Part shown: positions 29,701 to 39,014 of the stretch, piece by piece
How positions within the stretch are numbered: the stretch's first letter is position 1
How the letters are laid out: the number at the start of each line of letters is the position of its first letter
DNA from: Aphis gossypii
Lineage: Eukaryota; Arthropoda; Insecta; Hemiptera; Aphididae
Direction: 5' to 3'
Length of the DNA stretch: 64,000 nt
NCBI RefSeq assembly: GCF_020184175.1
Contig: NC_065530.1
Coordinates: 19,135,260-19,199,259, forward strand
Notes under the pieces: model-generated
Told to the model about the DNA's origin: nothing
The model's database searches: none
What the model saw: the letters and a program-made list of their open reading frames with translations, nothing else
Program-made: the position numbers and the translations under genes

Positions 29701-32700
29701 TGATATGTAGATAAGGTAATCAAAAATTATAAATTGAAAGCTCCAAATGGACTAACTAAAAAGTACATTTATGAAATGTAGTTTTGGTAGTTTTAGTCTT
29801 ATAGAGTATTACAAAATGATATAAACTTATAGTTTACTTTTTTTATTGCATTATAGACTATTATTGTCTATACTTAAATAACTATAAATATCAATAATAG
29901 GTACGTACGTTATAACTTATATTTTATTTGATAGTTTATATTATGTAAATTGTAAATATTTATGTTAATATTATGCATTGAGTTTCAAAATAAATGTATT
30001 GGATAGTTCAATATACTATGTTTAAATTGATTTAGAAAGAGTTTTTGACAGTATATTCTAATACTCAACTGAAATTGATTATTTCGATAAAATGTAGGTT
30101 TTCTCAAAATTATGTTACATTTTTTTAGGTAGGTATAGACTTATAGTTAATTAAAATATGCAGTCGGAAAATGTTTGCTTACTAACTACGAGCTATTAAC
30201 TTGAAGTTATTGGTTATAAATAATTTAGATTCCATTCGATGCCTGCTTATTTATTTTATTCAATTTTAATTCGATCGGTTCAAGAACATGACTCAGTGGT
30301 TTGGTCTATAATTTTATTAGGTGGAAATAGATTATTGGAAAGTTTCCAGAACAGATTTTCAGACTTTCTTGGGTATACTTTAAAAATAAATCACTTGTCT
30401 CGTGTTTATGACTCAGTAACGGAAATATTAGATTTATATATCCGTTAAAAGGAAATTAGTGAAGGGTATTAAAGGTTTTTTTCATAACATAATTCAGACA
30501 AGGTTGATACCCTTAACTCATAGAGCTAATTGGGTTCTAAAAACTAGCTGCAATCACTTAATGTCAAAACATTTCCTAGATCTGATTTTCTTTGCAACGA
30601 TTTTTCCGGTTTATTGTGCGTATTTAAATTTTAAAAACTAAATTAGTTTATCTGGCAATCTTACTGAACACCTTTTATTTTATTTCAAAAAATATATTCA
30701 GAACTTCTGCATATATTTTAATATTAAGTACTTATTTTTATTTACATTTATGATAAGTTTAATATTACTTTTACCTGTTGTTATCTATTATTTATTTTAA
30801 ATACATACGTATTGAAGATTTCAGTAACATCCATAGTAAAATACAATTTAGCGTAAATAAATACAAATATATAATATATAATGACGTAATACATTTGCAT
30901 TTAACTGGCATTGATCGGATAAATTATGTTAGAGGATAGACCGTTCAAAATTGTTAAATATTAATATGCGTTCTAAATATCTATATAATTTAAAATTAAC
31001 ATTATATATTATTATTTATAATAAGTATACCATTTATGATACTATTGTGAATAATATTATGAAGTATTAATAACCATAACATTTATTAATTATAAGTACT
31101 TATTTTGTATGAACTATTGACAGTTTAGTTATTCAATGATACTTAATGAGTTATTTATTTAAAAAAAAATTTTAAAACATACATAATAAGTTTTAATTTG
31201 GGTAATTTCTAGGACATTAAAAAAAATTGGAATCTTATTTTTATTTAAGTAATAAATTATAGATATTATTTAAAAATTAAAAACTAAAAGTATATTCGTC
31301 ATTTAAACTTTATTATCTTTTGTTTGTGTATAGGTACAACACTTTATGTGTTTTTTAATAAAAAAATGTTATCAATCAACAATGTAAATATTTTAGTGGT
31401 GCCAGTTGAGGAGATTATAGTTTTATTTTACGTTATCCATAAACAGTATAAATATGACGTCAACAGCTATACATTTTTATAATATTTCAATAAAGTTTTC
31501 AAAAATATACATTTACTGTGAAGACTATAACTTAATTGTAATAAATAACCATAATATGTGAACTCTAAAATAGGAAAATATTCATTACAAGTATGCACTG
31601 AGGATTCCAAGGATGTAAAATGAATGTATAGTTATGTACTTATGTCTAATGTAACGTAGTTTGAAATAAAGGTATAGGCACTAATTAAAAATATATGCTA
31701 AACAAAAAAATAGATAATCTTTAAATTAAAAAAAAAAAATATGGTTAAAGAATTGATGCCAAATAAATTTACATTCACACTATTTTTAACGACTTATGAG
31801 AAACGATGTATTATAGAAATGTAGAAACCGATTCGGATAAACCTTTTTAACAAATGAATCCAAACGTTTAGAACCAATTCAAATATTGTAAAACGAATCA
31901 TCCTATATTAACGGGAGGTAAGGAATGTATTCATATTTTTTTTTTTTATTAAACATAGCAGTTACCAAAAGATGTTAAAATCGTATAATACATCAAATTA
32001 TGATCGTCAAAGAAGAATACTGTCGTGCTCAATATTAATAATTAATAAATTGTAAGCCCGCTGTGACCTAAATAACGACGCTAGATTTAATAATAATAGA
32101 TAAATTTTATTAATTTGTCTGATTTTTAAAATGTCGAATTAAAATAAAATTAATAGCGTTGTACATACCTAAATAAACTTTATATAGTTTTTTTTTTATT
32201 TATTCAAAGGACGGCGTACCCGCATGTGCTATCTCCGTCTTACTAACGTACACTCAGTGTTTATTTCAGACCTTCTCTTTTCAAGGGGGTATGCCATAGG
32301 AATAAATAATGAATGGAATTAAAAAATATCGTATACCCCTCCCGCCGGTCATCCACCTGTAATAAACACTGGGTATACACCGTGAAAAATTTGAATTCAG
32401 TAGAAATGTAGAATCCATTTTATGCTGTTGGCTTTTATAGCATAATATAGAGTAAAATTACTTATTATTCAACACATAAAGGTGCCTAAAAATATTATCT
32501 AGGGCAACGATAATTGGACTTTTATTGATATATATTTTAATTTTAAAATTGACTTATAGCCGTGTGAAATATTGAAACTTTAAAATGCTTATAACTCATT
32601 TTTAAATTAAAATACCATCAATAGAAGCATACGTGATGCGTTCTACTGCCCCAAATACCTTTAAATTTGATAATAGGTTAACTGACTTTAATATATTAAA

Positions 32701-33560
32701 TAGCCAACAGCATAAAATGGATTCTGCTGTACTCAAATTTGCTTCGGCGGTGTAGGCACGTCAGTCATCAGACGGAGACGACACGTCATATATAGGTACT
32801 ATATATAATATAGTGCGACGTCCTCTTAATTGTTAATTTCCATTATTTCATTATTATTCTGCGTGCTCGTAATACAGACGGAACTTGTCCCGTGAATTTA
32901 TAATACATCGATAAAATATAAATTATCGTCGTCGTAGTACCTACCCAGCACGAGCTTTAAGCCCGCTTGGCGTTCATTTATTTTTCAGGAGCATCGCCCA
33001 CCATGCGGGACACGGGTCGCGGATTGCGAGCCGAACAGTGGGCCAGATTTTGCGGCCGGTACAATTGCGCGGACGCGATCGAGAAGTTGGCGCGCAACCG
33101 ATTGCTGGAACGGACGACGTCGTACGGCCGGTGGGGCAGCGATCCGGAACTGGGCCCTCACATGCTGATCAACGGCCGACTGATGCAGCCGCCGGCCGCG
33201 TCCGCGGTGGCCACGCTCCAGCGCGCGGCCACGCAGCACCACCGGTCGATCAAGTCCAAGCTGAAGCGGGCGTTCCGCACGTCGTCCAATCCCGACTCGA
33301 CCGGCGGCACCGCCAACCAGTATTCGCTGGTGTCGCAGCTCACCGGCGCGGCCCTGTGCGCCAGCAGCCCCGCGTTGCCCGTGCACACCCGCGCGAAACC
33401 CATGGTCAAGTCGTTGCTCAGACCGTTGACCGTGCCAAAGGTGACCGTCACCGGATTGCAGGAACCGGTGCAGCATCACCAGCAAACGCCCGTACCGCCA
33501 CCGTCCCCGAACGCCGCCGATTCACGGACCGGTAAAAAACAGAAGAACAAAAAACGATGA
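14628..33560 (+). CDS. Ankyrin-repeat protein, ANKRD33/ANKRD33B-like (multi-exon)
   Basis: Seven exons in consistent phase: 14628-14728, 22838-22992, 24141-24286, 25339-25541, 27052-27181, 27570-27710 and 32989-33560 (stop TGA). With the possible exon at 10069-10294 the protein would be 557 aa. The N-terminal third is low-complexity and unrecognised. About four ankyrin repeats follow: a first helix pair around DPAECVQQMLKAARDMELE, then TGRTLLSYMASSGNVEIV, then NTPLHFASQAGQSEIVCLLL, then GFTPLMKAALQGRTKCAKFL. The last exon opens with a diverged repeat, RGLRAEQWARFCGRYNCADA, followed by a basic, Ser/Thr/Pro-rich tail ending in a Lys-rich cluster. A diverged fourth repeat of the type RGL-A-EWAR-C-R plus a basic tail resembles what I recall of vertebrate ANKRD33/33B. 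Ankyrin repeats bind proteins; the partner is unknown. The family name is from memory and the orthology is not proven. Confidence 0.8.
14729..22837 (+). other. Long intron (8.1 kb) of the ankyrin gene
   Basis: AT-rich, with no additional exon recognised. It contains a near-perfect inverted repeat at 15327-15374, a poly-G tract near 15571, and two GC-richer islands at about 16725-16930 and 20485-20700 that have no recognisable coding content. GT and AG ends are both good. Confidence 0.65.
15327..15374. repeat. Inverted repeat, potential cruciform
   Basis: CATTGATTAAATATA ends the left arm and its complement begins the right arm after a 5-base spacer. The outer AGTAC/GTACT pair also matches, offset by three extra bases in the right arm. 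Function unknown. Confidence 0.75.
22838..22992 (+). CDS. Exon of the ankyrin gene (low-complexity region)
   Basis: TTTCTAG acceptor and CACAG|GTTAGT donor. It encodes TFKSSTVASSTATCYRRG followed by an acidic stretch (NDYNDDGLDDYLSHR). It ends with two bases of a codon. Joining directly to the exon at 25339 would give a stop after about 22 codons, so an intervening exon is required; 24141-24286 has the right phase. Confidence 0.75.
23740..24110 (+). promoter_or_regulatory. CpG-bearing stretch, possible internal promoter
   Basis: It is noticeably richer in GC and CpG than its surroundings (for example ACGCGTACCTCG near 23790 and CCCGACGTGTGCGCC near 23875) and lies just upstream of the exon ending at 24286. 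It could be an alternative start whose first ATG in frame is 25341, giving a shorter ankyrin isoform. This is inference only. Confidence 0.3.
24141..24286 (+). CDS. Exon of the ankyrin gene (acceptor uncertain)
   Basis: The open frame encodes RYSADECTLDTGRKSL...ENTSVK and ends at AAAG|GTAAAT with one base left, exactly matching the exon at 25339. The acceptor GGTAAAAG|GCGG is weak but is the only nearby AG that takes the one base needed by the previous exon. The frame is open back to 24100 but has no ATG, so the exon either has an upstream acceptor or is the tail of an alternative first exon. Confidence 0.6.
25339..25541 (+). CDS. Exon of the ankyrin gene, start of the repeat domain
   Basis: CTGTTTCAG acceptor and GGTCGA|GTATGT donor. 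It encodes TPEIPDPRVRTPPELSR, then a helical segment (AECVQQMLKAARDMELETV), ending in DSTGR, the usual loop before an ankyrin helix. An in-frame ATG at 25341 could start a short isoform. Confidence 0.85.
25542..27051 (+). other. Intron of the ankyrin gene, AT-rich
   Basis: GT-AG intron of 1.5 kb. No exon or bounded repeat was recognised. Confidence 0.7.
27052..27181 (+). CDS. Exon of the ankyrin gene (repeats 1-2)
   Basis: GTTATAG acceptor and GCAG|GTTAGT donor. It encodes TLLSYMASSGNVEIVEEIF, a linker, then NEDNTPLHFASQAG. The TPLHFA motif is the canonical ankyrin TPLHxA. Confidence 0.92.
27570..27710 (+). CDS. Exon of the ankyrin gene (repeats 2-3)
   Basis: TTCTTTTAG acceptor and GCAG|GTATTA donor. 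It encodes QSEIVCLLLNNCLKLEIDA, then GFTPLMKAALQGRTKC and AKFLLYAG. TPLMKAALQG is a clear ankyrin helix pair. Confidence 0.93.
28345..29340 (-). mobile_element. Degenerate non-LTR retrotransposon (Jockey-like LINE) ORF2 3' part
   Basis: On the minus strand, about 29280-28990 reads TILKTLDLIHNAGLRIEVL, then SEVAQLKALL and a basic stretch. This echoes the region after the RT domain of Jockey-type LINEs (LDPIHNxGLR...SPVESL). Further on, near 28770-28680, KNQSIIIYLDSLSELDIF resembles the RNase H motif with the conserved Asp-Ser (TDSLSAL). Stops and frame changes interrupt it. The assignment is by remembered motif only; the boundaries are estimates. Confidence 0.55.
30200..30640 (+). mobile_element. 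Reverse-transcriptase remnant of another LINE
   Basis: The plus-strand frame at 30239-30448 reads FYSILIRSVQEHDSVVWS, then RLLESFQNRFSDFLGYTL. This matches the pattern of the RT thumb region in non-LTR elements (LVRS-LEY-S-VW ... IE-VQ-RF). A second frame follows at 30459-30641. It is short and degenerate, and so not a functional gene. Confidence 0.55.
32210..32800. repeat. Compound inverted-repeat element (MITE-like)
   Basis: Outer ends share CTCCGTCT (32232 region against GGAGAC at 32774-32779, inverted). Inner arms are long: 32375-32438, containing GAATCCATTTTATGCTGTTG, is inverted at 32701-32754. A further hairpin pairs TCAGTGTTTATT (32254-32265) with its complement at 32361-32372. It lies about 190 bp before the last ankyrin exon. 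Confidence 0.65.
32989..33560 (+). CDS. Last exon of the ankyrin gene, GC-rich
   Basis: TTTTTCAG acceptor. The frame runs 190 codons to TGA at 33558. It encodes ASPTMRDTGRGLRAEQWARF, then a repeat-like helix (NCADAIEKLARNRLLE), a Pro/Ala/His-rich segment, the motif KSKLKRAFRTSSN, and a C-terminus with many Lys (GKKQKNKKR). Composition is far more GC-rich than anything nearby, which opens long shadow frames on both strands. A motif like RSIKSKLKRAF may be a basic localisation or binding patch. Confidence 0.9.
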
Positions 33561-34450
33561 TGATGACCGACGAACGGGTTACGGGGTTTTAATATTGCCA
33601 ACATTATTATTATTTTAATATCATTTAATAACTATTTCCATCGTGCGGTACACTGCTGCTGCTGCTGCTGCTGCTGTAGGTATATGATATCGCCCATTTT
33701 CTCTTATATTATATAATATTATGTATATGGTGACGACTGTACAGTAAAGGTACAGTTATATTATATGTCGTGTCACCGATCTTTTGACTTTCATCAAAGT
33801 GGGGGTTAAATGCATTGCATTTTTTATCGAGTGAGTGTCCCGCGTGGGCGGGAGTGGCGAGACATTGTAGGAATTGATCGTTTTGGTATTTCATAACGAG
33901 TAAGGTTTCAAGCTCAAAATCAATAATATGTATATTGTCGATAACCGTCATGATAAATAATATAGTACCCTTAACACGGGGAAGGAATTTTTCAAAAATT
34001 CTTTCGCTCCGGTGATTTAAAATCAGATTGACGCCACTGCAGGCCTTTAGTGTAAACAACGGCGCACGAAATATAGTGGAATTCGGTATTAGGAATTTAG
34101 TAATAATAATAATCAAGAAAATGTCAGCGAGTGCAGTAAATATTTTTCTCTCTCTGGCCCGCACAAAACACGGACAAAAAGCATTCACTCAAAATCGTTT
34201 TTATATTTTTTTATGTTTTACGAATAATTTTACTTTAAAACTGTTCATCACAAAAGTGGTAGAAAATAATATTTTGGGCGGGAATTAATTATCGATTTGT
34301 GTAAATAGTGTGTCTCAAAACAATATTTTAATATCCATCTAAATTTATAAAAAAAATAACAATATTTATAATCGATACCTATACAACCTATATCAAAACA
34401 TTAAAAATATTAGATTTTACTTTAAAATTACTCGAAATTCATAATAAAAA
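33561..34450 (+). other. 3' untranslated/flanking region of the ankyrin gene
   Basis: A (CTG)n tract of about eight units lies at 33651-33676. A 159-codon minus-strand frame (33709-34188) has no recognisable protein features and is not called. A possible polyadenylation signal AATAAA is at 34443-34448, but the real 3' end is unknown. Confidence 0.4.
33651..33676. repeat. (CTG)n trinucleotide repeat
   Basis: About eight tandem CTG units just 3' of the ankyrin stop codon, probably in the transcript's 3' UTR. Confidence 0.9.
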
Positions 34451-34937
34451 AACCTACATTCTTCTGTAAATAAGTTTCATCTATGTTGCGTATGAGTCTG
34501 AGAGAGAAACGATAACATAGCACTGACATTATCTTATGGGATTCGCAATAATATCAGCACAATAACATTTTGAAATATCTATCATCATCTTAGAGCTCAC
34601 AGAAAGTAGTCTTCATCATAAAATATAATGATTATGGGTCTTAATCTCTCGGAAAATTAATATGCGCCGTATTCACGTTTTTAAATTTAATCCTAAGTAT
34701 ACATTGTTTTACATACCTATTATATAAGTACTAAAACAGTAACGGTGCAGCTCTTGCATAAGGCATAACTTATGGCTCCCAACTGGCTATTTAAGACGAT
34801 TATATATTTCGTTATCTCATGGTATCATGTATTAAATGATCTCATGGCATTTTATCTCGATATTTAATTTTTTTTTATTATTATTAAAAATATGTTCTAA
34901 TATATAGGTATCTTTCATATTAGGTATTATATTAAAT

Positions 34938-35240
34938 CAGCGTTTCTTAAACTGTGTTTCGCGGAACCTTAGGATTCGGCGAAAATCATTTCAGGGATCC
35001 GCAAAACTAAAGTGCTTTTTTCAAAACGTTCAAATCTTACTAAAGATTAGCGACTAGCAAGGAAAAATGTTTTACGCGTCACAACTATTGAAACAAAGTA
35101 CAAAGACTAACTATCGAGCGGTAATAACTCATTGTTGAATATATAAGTAGCTAAAAATCTAAAAAAAAACGTATAGGGGTTCCACGATTAAAGTGAACAC
35201 AAAAAAGGGTTCTATGGATAAAAAAGTTTAAGAAACGCTG
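34938..35240. mobile_element. hAT-like MITE, 303 bp
   Basis: The left end CAGCGTTTCTTAAACTGTG recurs inverted at the right end (GTTTAAGAAACGCTG). The flanking 8-mers TATTAAAT (34930-34937) and TATTGAAT (35241-35248) match at 7 of 8 positions, the 8-bp duplication expected for hAT superfamily insertions. There is no open frame, so it is non-autonomous. Confidence 0.85.
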
Positions 35241-38200
35241 TATTGAATAAAAGAATCAATAGAGGTTATGTGGTATACTGGAGTAGAAATCATAAATCTA
35301 ATACTGTGTTGAGGTAGGTATAGTCATATTATATGTCTATATATAATATCTTACCTATTCTGGCTATTTTATACTTAAGACGTGAGTTCACTTCAGAAAC
35401 GATTAAATTGTTATAAAGTGATTTTTTTTGAAAATATTGATACACATTACACATGCATCTAAATTAAAATTCAAACAAAAAGTTTTTTCAGGTATTAAAT
35501 TTAATACTCTAAGGATAATCGTGGTCTTACGTATAATATAAAGTAGTAGTAAAGTTTAGTCTAATTACATAGGTATCTACTAATATCTATATACCTACTA
35601 ATTATATTCGGACAATTTTAATAAAAATAAACACTAAATGATTATAAATTACTTTTAATCTATTATCATTAGTAATTATTTAATAAATGTAAAATAATAT
35701 AATTTAATATTTTATACAAAAATAATAGTAGAAGAGGGGCCCTTCCGCCACACTGAATTTCGGCCTGCTGTATTTTTTGTTCCGTATTTTCCGATTATTA
35801 AAGAATTAAGTGTAAGACTAAGCATTTTTATTTTTTTATTTCTTCCATAAAGATTAATACATACTTATCTATTGTTATAACTTATAACTTTTATTGGAAA
35901 AAAAAACTATATTTTTATTATTTATTGTAATTTTTATTAAACAATATGAATGTTTTATTATATATAGTTAAATAAAATGTTGCGTACCTACCTAATTAGA
36001 AAGATATACAAAAACTTAAATATTTTTAACTGCTATTCAAAATGTTTAAAATATGGTAAACAACTTTACAATGCACGAGTAGAATTAAAAATATTTGATA
36101 TGGTAAGTCAATTTTTAATCAGATTTCATTTACAGACAATTCTTTTTGAATTTTCATTTCTTAACATATTTTAGTTTATTTGTGGGTTCCAAAAATAATA
36201 CATTCATGTTGTTGTGAATAAATAAAAAAAACATTGACCTTTTTATTTAGATTATACATTTATGCTATATAAAATGTATGCTAAGTATGGCTTAAGATAT
36301 AAATCAGTGTATGCGTTAGTGCATAACCACTTACCTACTTATCCAGCTAATACCTACTTAAGATTAGGTAGGATGGTAGGTATATAATAGTCAGATTTGA
36401 GCTTGTCACATCTGCATATTTTTTTTATGTATGATTAATGTCTTCAATACAAATAACAAAGCCATTGAGATGAAGTTAATGCACATAAAACAAGGTACCT
36501 ACTTGCCTTCCTAGTTTAAATACATAATAAATAGTTAGTAGTTATCTACCTACTGCTGCAGACGCTTAGTAGAAATTTCTAAATCATGTTTTAATTATGG
36601 GTAGTTACCCAACTATAAGTAGATATTTACTATGAAGAACAAAGTTTTTTTAATTTTTCACAAGCGCAGGTAGATATGAACATGGTATATATATTATTTT
36701 TTGTAAAGTAATTACATAAGTTAAACTAGCTTATTTTTTAAAAATAATGGTTGATTAGTTTTTTTATTTTACTAATTATATAAACTTAGGACTAACAATT
36801 TCTTCTAATTCATTTAGATTGTATCTACCTAGATTAAAATAAGTACCTAACAATTATGTCAATAACTATATAACTAAAAATTACTAATTTAATCTTAAAA
36901 TAGTATTAAAAAAATTAAATACCTATTTTTATCTTGATGTCTGTCACTTGTTCATTATCCAATTATTCAAGGATATAATATCATATATCAGTATTATTAA
37001 TTTTTATAAATTATGATAAGCCAGATTATGTAGGTGATTATTATAGGCATCTGCCTACCTATTATTATATATTATTTATGATTTTTTCTGTAACATGCTT
37101 ATACTCAAAATTTACTAGAGCTTAAGAATAATTTTATGTTCTTCATTCTAATTTACAAATTTCTTTATTACCTAAGATACAATTTTACTAATTATTAAGT
37201 TTTGTATAATATATTTTATACTTTTCTAATTATTCATTTTGCCCACTTGAAATACAACAATGCCTATTGGCTATTACACATAATTAAAGTTTGGAAACTT
37301 CCTTAATAAATTCTTGTTATTTTTATTCAATTCAATTAATAGGATATAAATATATATATATTTTGTTACAGAAAACATGCCAATAGCCTCTGGCTGATAA
37401 TATCTTTAATTATTTATTTTACTGAATTGTATATGTACTTATTCAATTAATTCACATTGGTTTATTTCAAATTCCTCATAATCATTTTCAAGATAGTTTA
37501 TAACTCAAGTGAAATTAATTTTATCCAAAAATGAATGATATTTTCTATTATTATAAAATTGTCTATGTAAGATTGTTTAAAAATTTTAATAGAAAACAAT
37601 GTAGACAGAATTTTTTTGTTTATTTGTCACTTGTTATAAAAAATGTGTTTAGTTGTTAAATGGTGGATGAAATATAATTGTACAAAATTAACCAAGTGAA
37701 ATGAAAATGAATGTTATATTCTCAAATATTAAGGTGCTCTTAAAGATATTGTTTATTTATGTTTAAAATTTAATATGTATATTATTACCTAATGCTAAAT
37801 ATTTTTTCATTGCTGTTATTAAAATTATAGTAATTACACAAATGAGTCAATAAACCATATCATGTAATATTTTTTTTCCATTGTTCTTAATATATTATAT
37901 ATCATGAAGTTTATGAATCGTCTAACTAATAGTCTGATTACAAAAAAAAAAAAAAAAAAAAATAGATTAGCATTACAATTTTGATAATGGCACCGTATTG
38001 TAAAGTTAATTGTTAATTATTATAATTACTATGATCTATATTTTAACAAAACATATACATTGTTTCCTAACACTTCTAAAATGTAATTATATAAAGTTAG
38101 GTATGTATATAAATACCTATACAATTTTTTACAGAACAAAATATTTGATTCTACAAAAAGTTAGAAAATATTATTTTGGAAGTACAGTATATGGTTTAAA

Positions 38201-38801
38201 GCATAGTGGCATTAAACAATAACACTAAGCTATAAGATAAATTAAAATTATTTAATTTTAAACAAACAATAAAACTATAAAGTTTGGTATATAAGTTAAA
38301 TACATATTAAAAACAAACTAAACGTTATTATTATATATAGGAACTTCGAGACTCACTGAAAACTCGAAAACATTACACTTATGGTTCTTACAAAATATAT
38401 AAACATAATATTGGTGTTTAATTCGGTTTACATACAAATGCATATATTTATACTTAATGAGCGCTTATAGAATATAATTCTAGTGTTTTATTGGACAATA
38501 TTATAGTATGATAAATGATAATGAATATTTCTAAAATTAAAACACTATAAATCTAATGAAGGTATTCTTTAATAAAGTATAATGTTAAGTTAATATATAA
38601 AGAATTTATACTTAGAATTTTCGTTTTAAAATTATCCGTCACATAAATAGATATTTAATGTCTTGATCAATAGCATTTGTGAAAAATACTATTTTTAAAT
38701 AATGTTGTAGTAAACGTTAATTTGTTTTTTATCACAGTATATGAATAAATAATTATGATTTTATGATAGATACATCATAAAAAAAATAATAATATTGCAA
38801 C
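35241..38801. other. AT-rich spacer between convergent genes
   Basis: No exon was recognised. A fragment with GGGGCCCTTCCGCCACACTG near 35735 looks like the end of an old repeat. The word GGTACCTAC recurs. A minus-strand AATAAA at 38487-38492 may serve the gene whose stop codon is at 38802. Confidence 0.5.
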
Positions 38802-39014
38802 TTAAAGTTCTTCATTAAATTGTTTATTTCTTCTTCGCCTTTTAGCTCTACTATTTGATAATAGTTCACATGCTTGCTGTACTTCGAAGAATCGGTTTTG
38901 CACATCTTTCTTAGTTATATCATCTTTTGCTTTATCTGGATGGTATTTTACTGCTAATGTTCTACATTGATTTTTTATTTCAGTTTGTGTAGCTCCTGAT
39001 CTTAATTCCAACAC
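38802..39014 (-). CDS. wurst: Exon 5 of the DNAJC22-like gene (J domain, stop)
   Basis: TTTAAG acceptor. It encodes VLELRSGATQTEIKNQCRTL, then AVKYHPDK, the HPD motif that stimulates Hsp70 ATPase. A helix (RFFEVQQACELLSN) and the basic end RAKRRRRNKQFNEEL follow. Confidence 0.95.
   Translation of the reverse strand: MLELRSGATQTEIKNQCRTLAVKYHPDKAKDDITKKDVQNRFFEVQQACELLSNSRAKRRRRNKQFNEEL

Larger units (their letters stand above)
27711..32988 (+). other. Last intron (5.3 kb) of the ankyrin gene, repeat-rich
   Basis: No extra exon was found. It carries a minus-strand LINE remnant (about 28345-29340), a plus-strand reverse-transcriptase remnant (about 30200-30640) and a compound inverted-repeat element (about 32210-32800). 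The phase across it is G|GA, giving the YAGASPT junction. Confidence 0.75.

Noticed and set aside
32985..33485. 166-codon minus-strand frame and 165-codon second plus frame over the last ankyrin exon
   Set aside because: They are shadows of the GC-rich real exon; the residue make-up (Arg/Gly/His runs) is typical of out-of-frame GC-rich coding sequence.
33709..34188. 159-codon minus-strand open frame downstream of the ankyrin gene
   Set aside because: No recognisable motif, lies in the likely 3' UTR, and no splice or promoter context supports it; composition alone can open such a frame.
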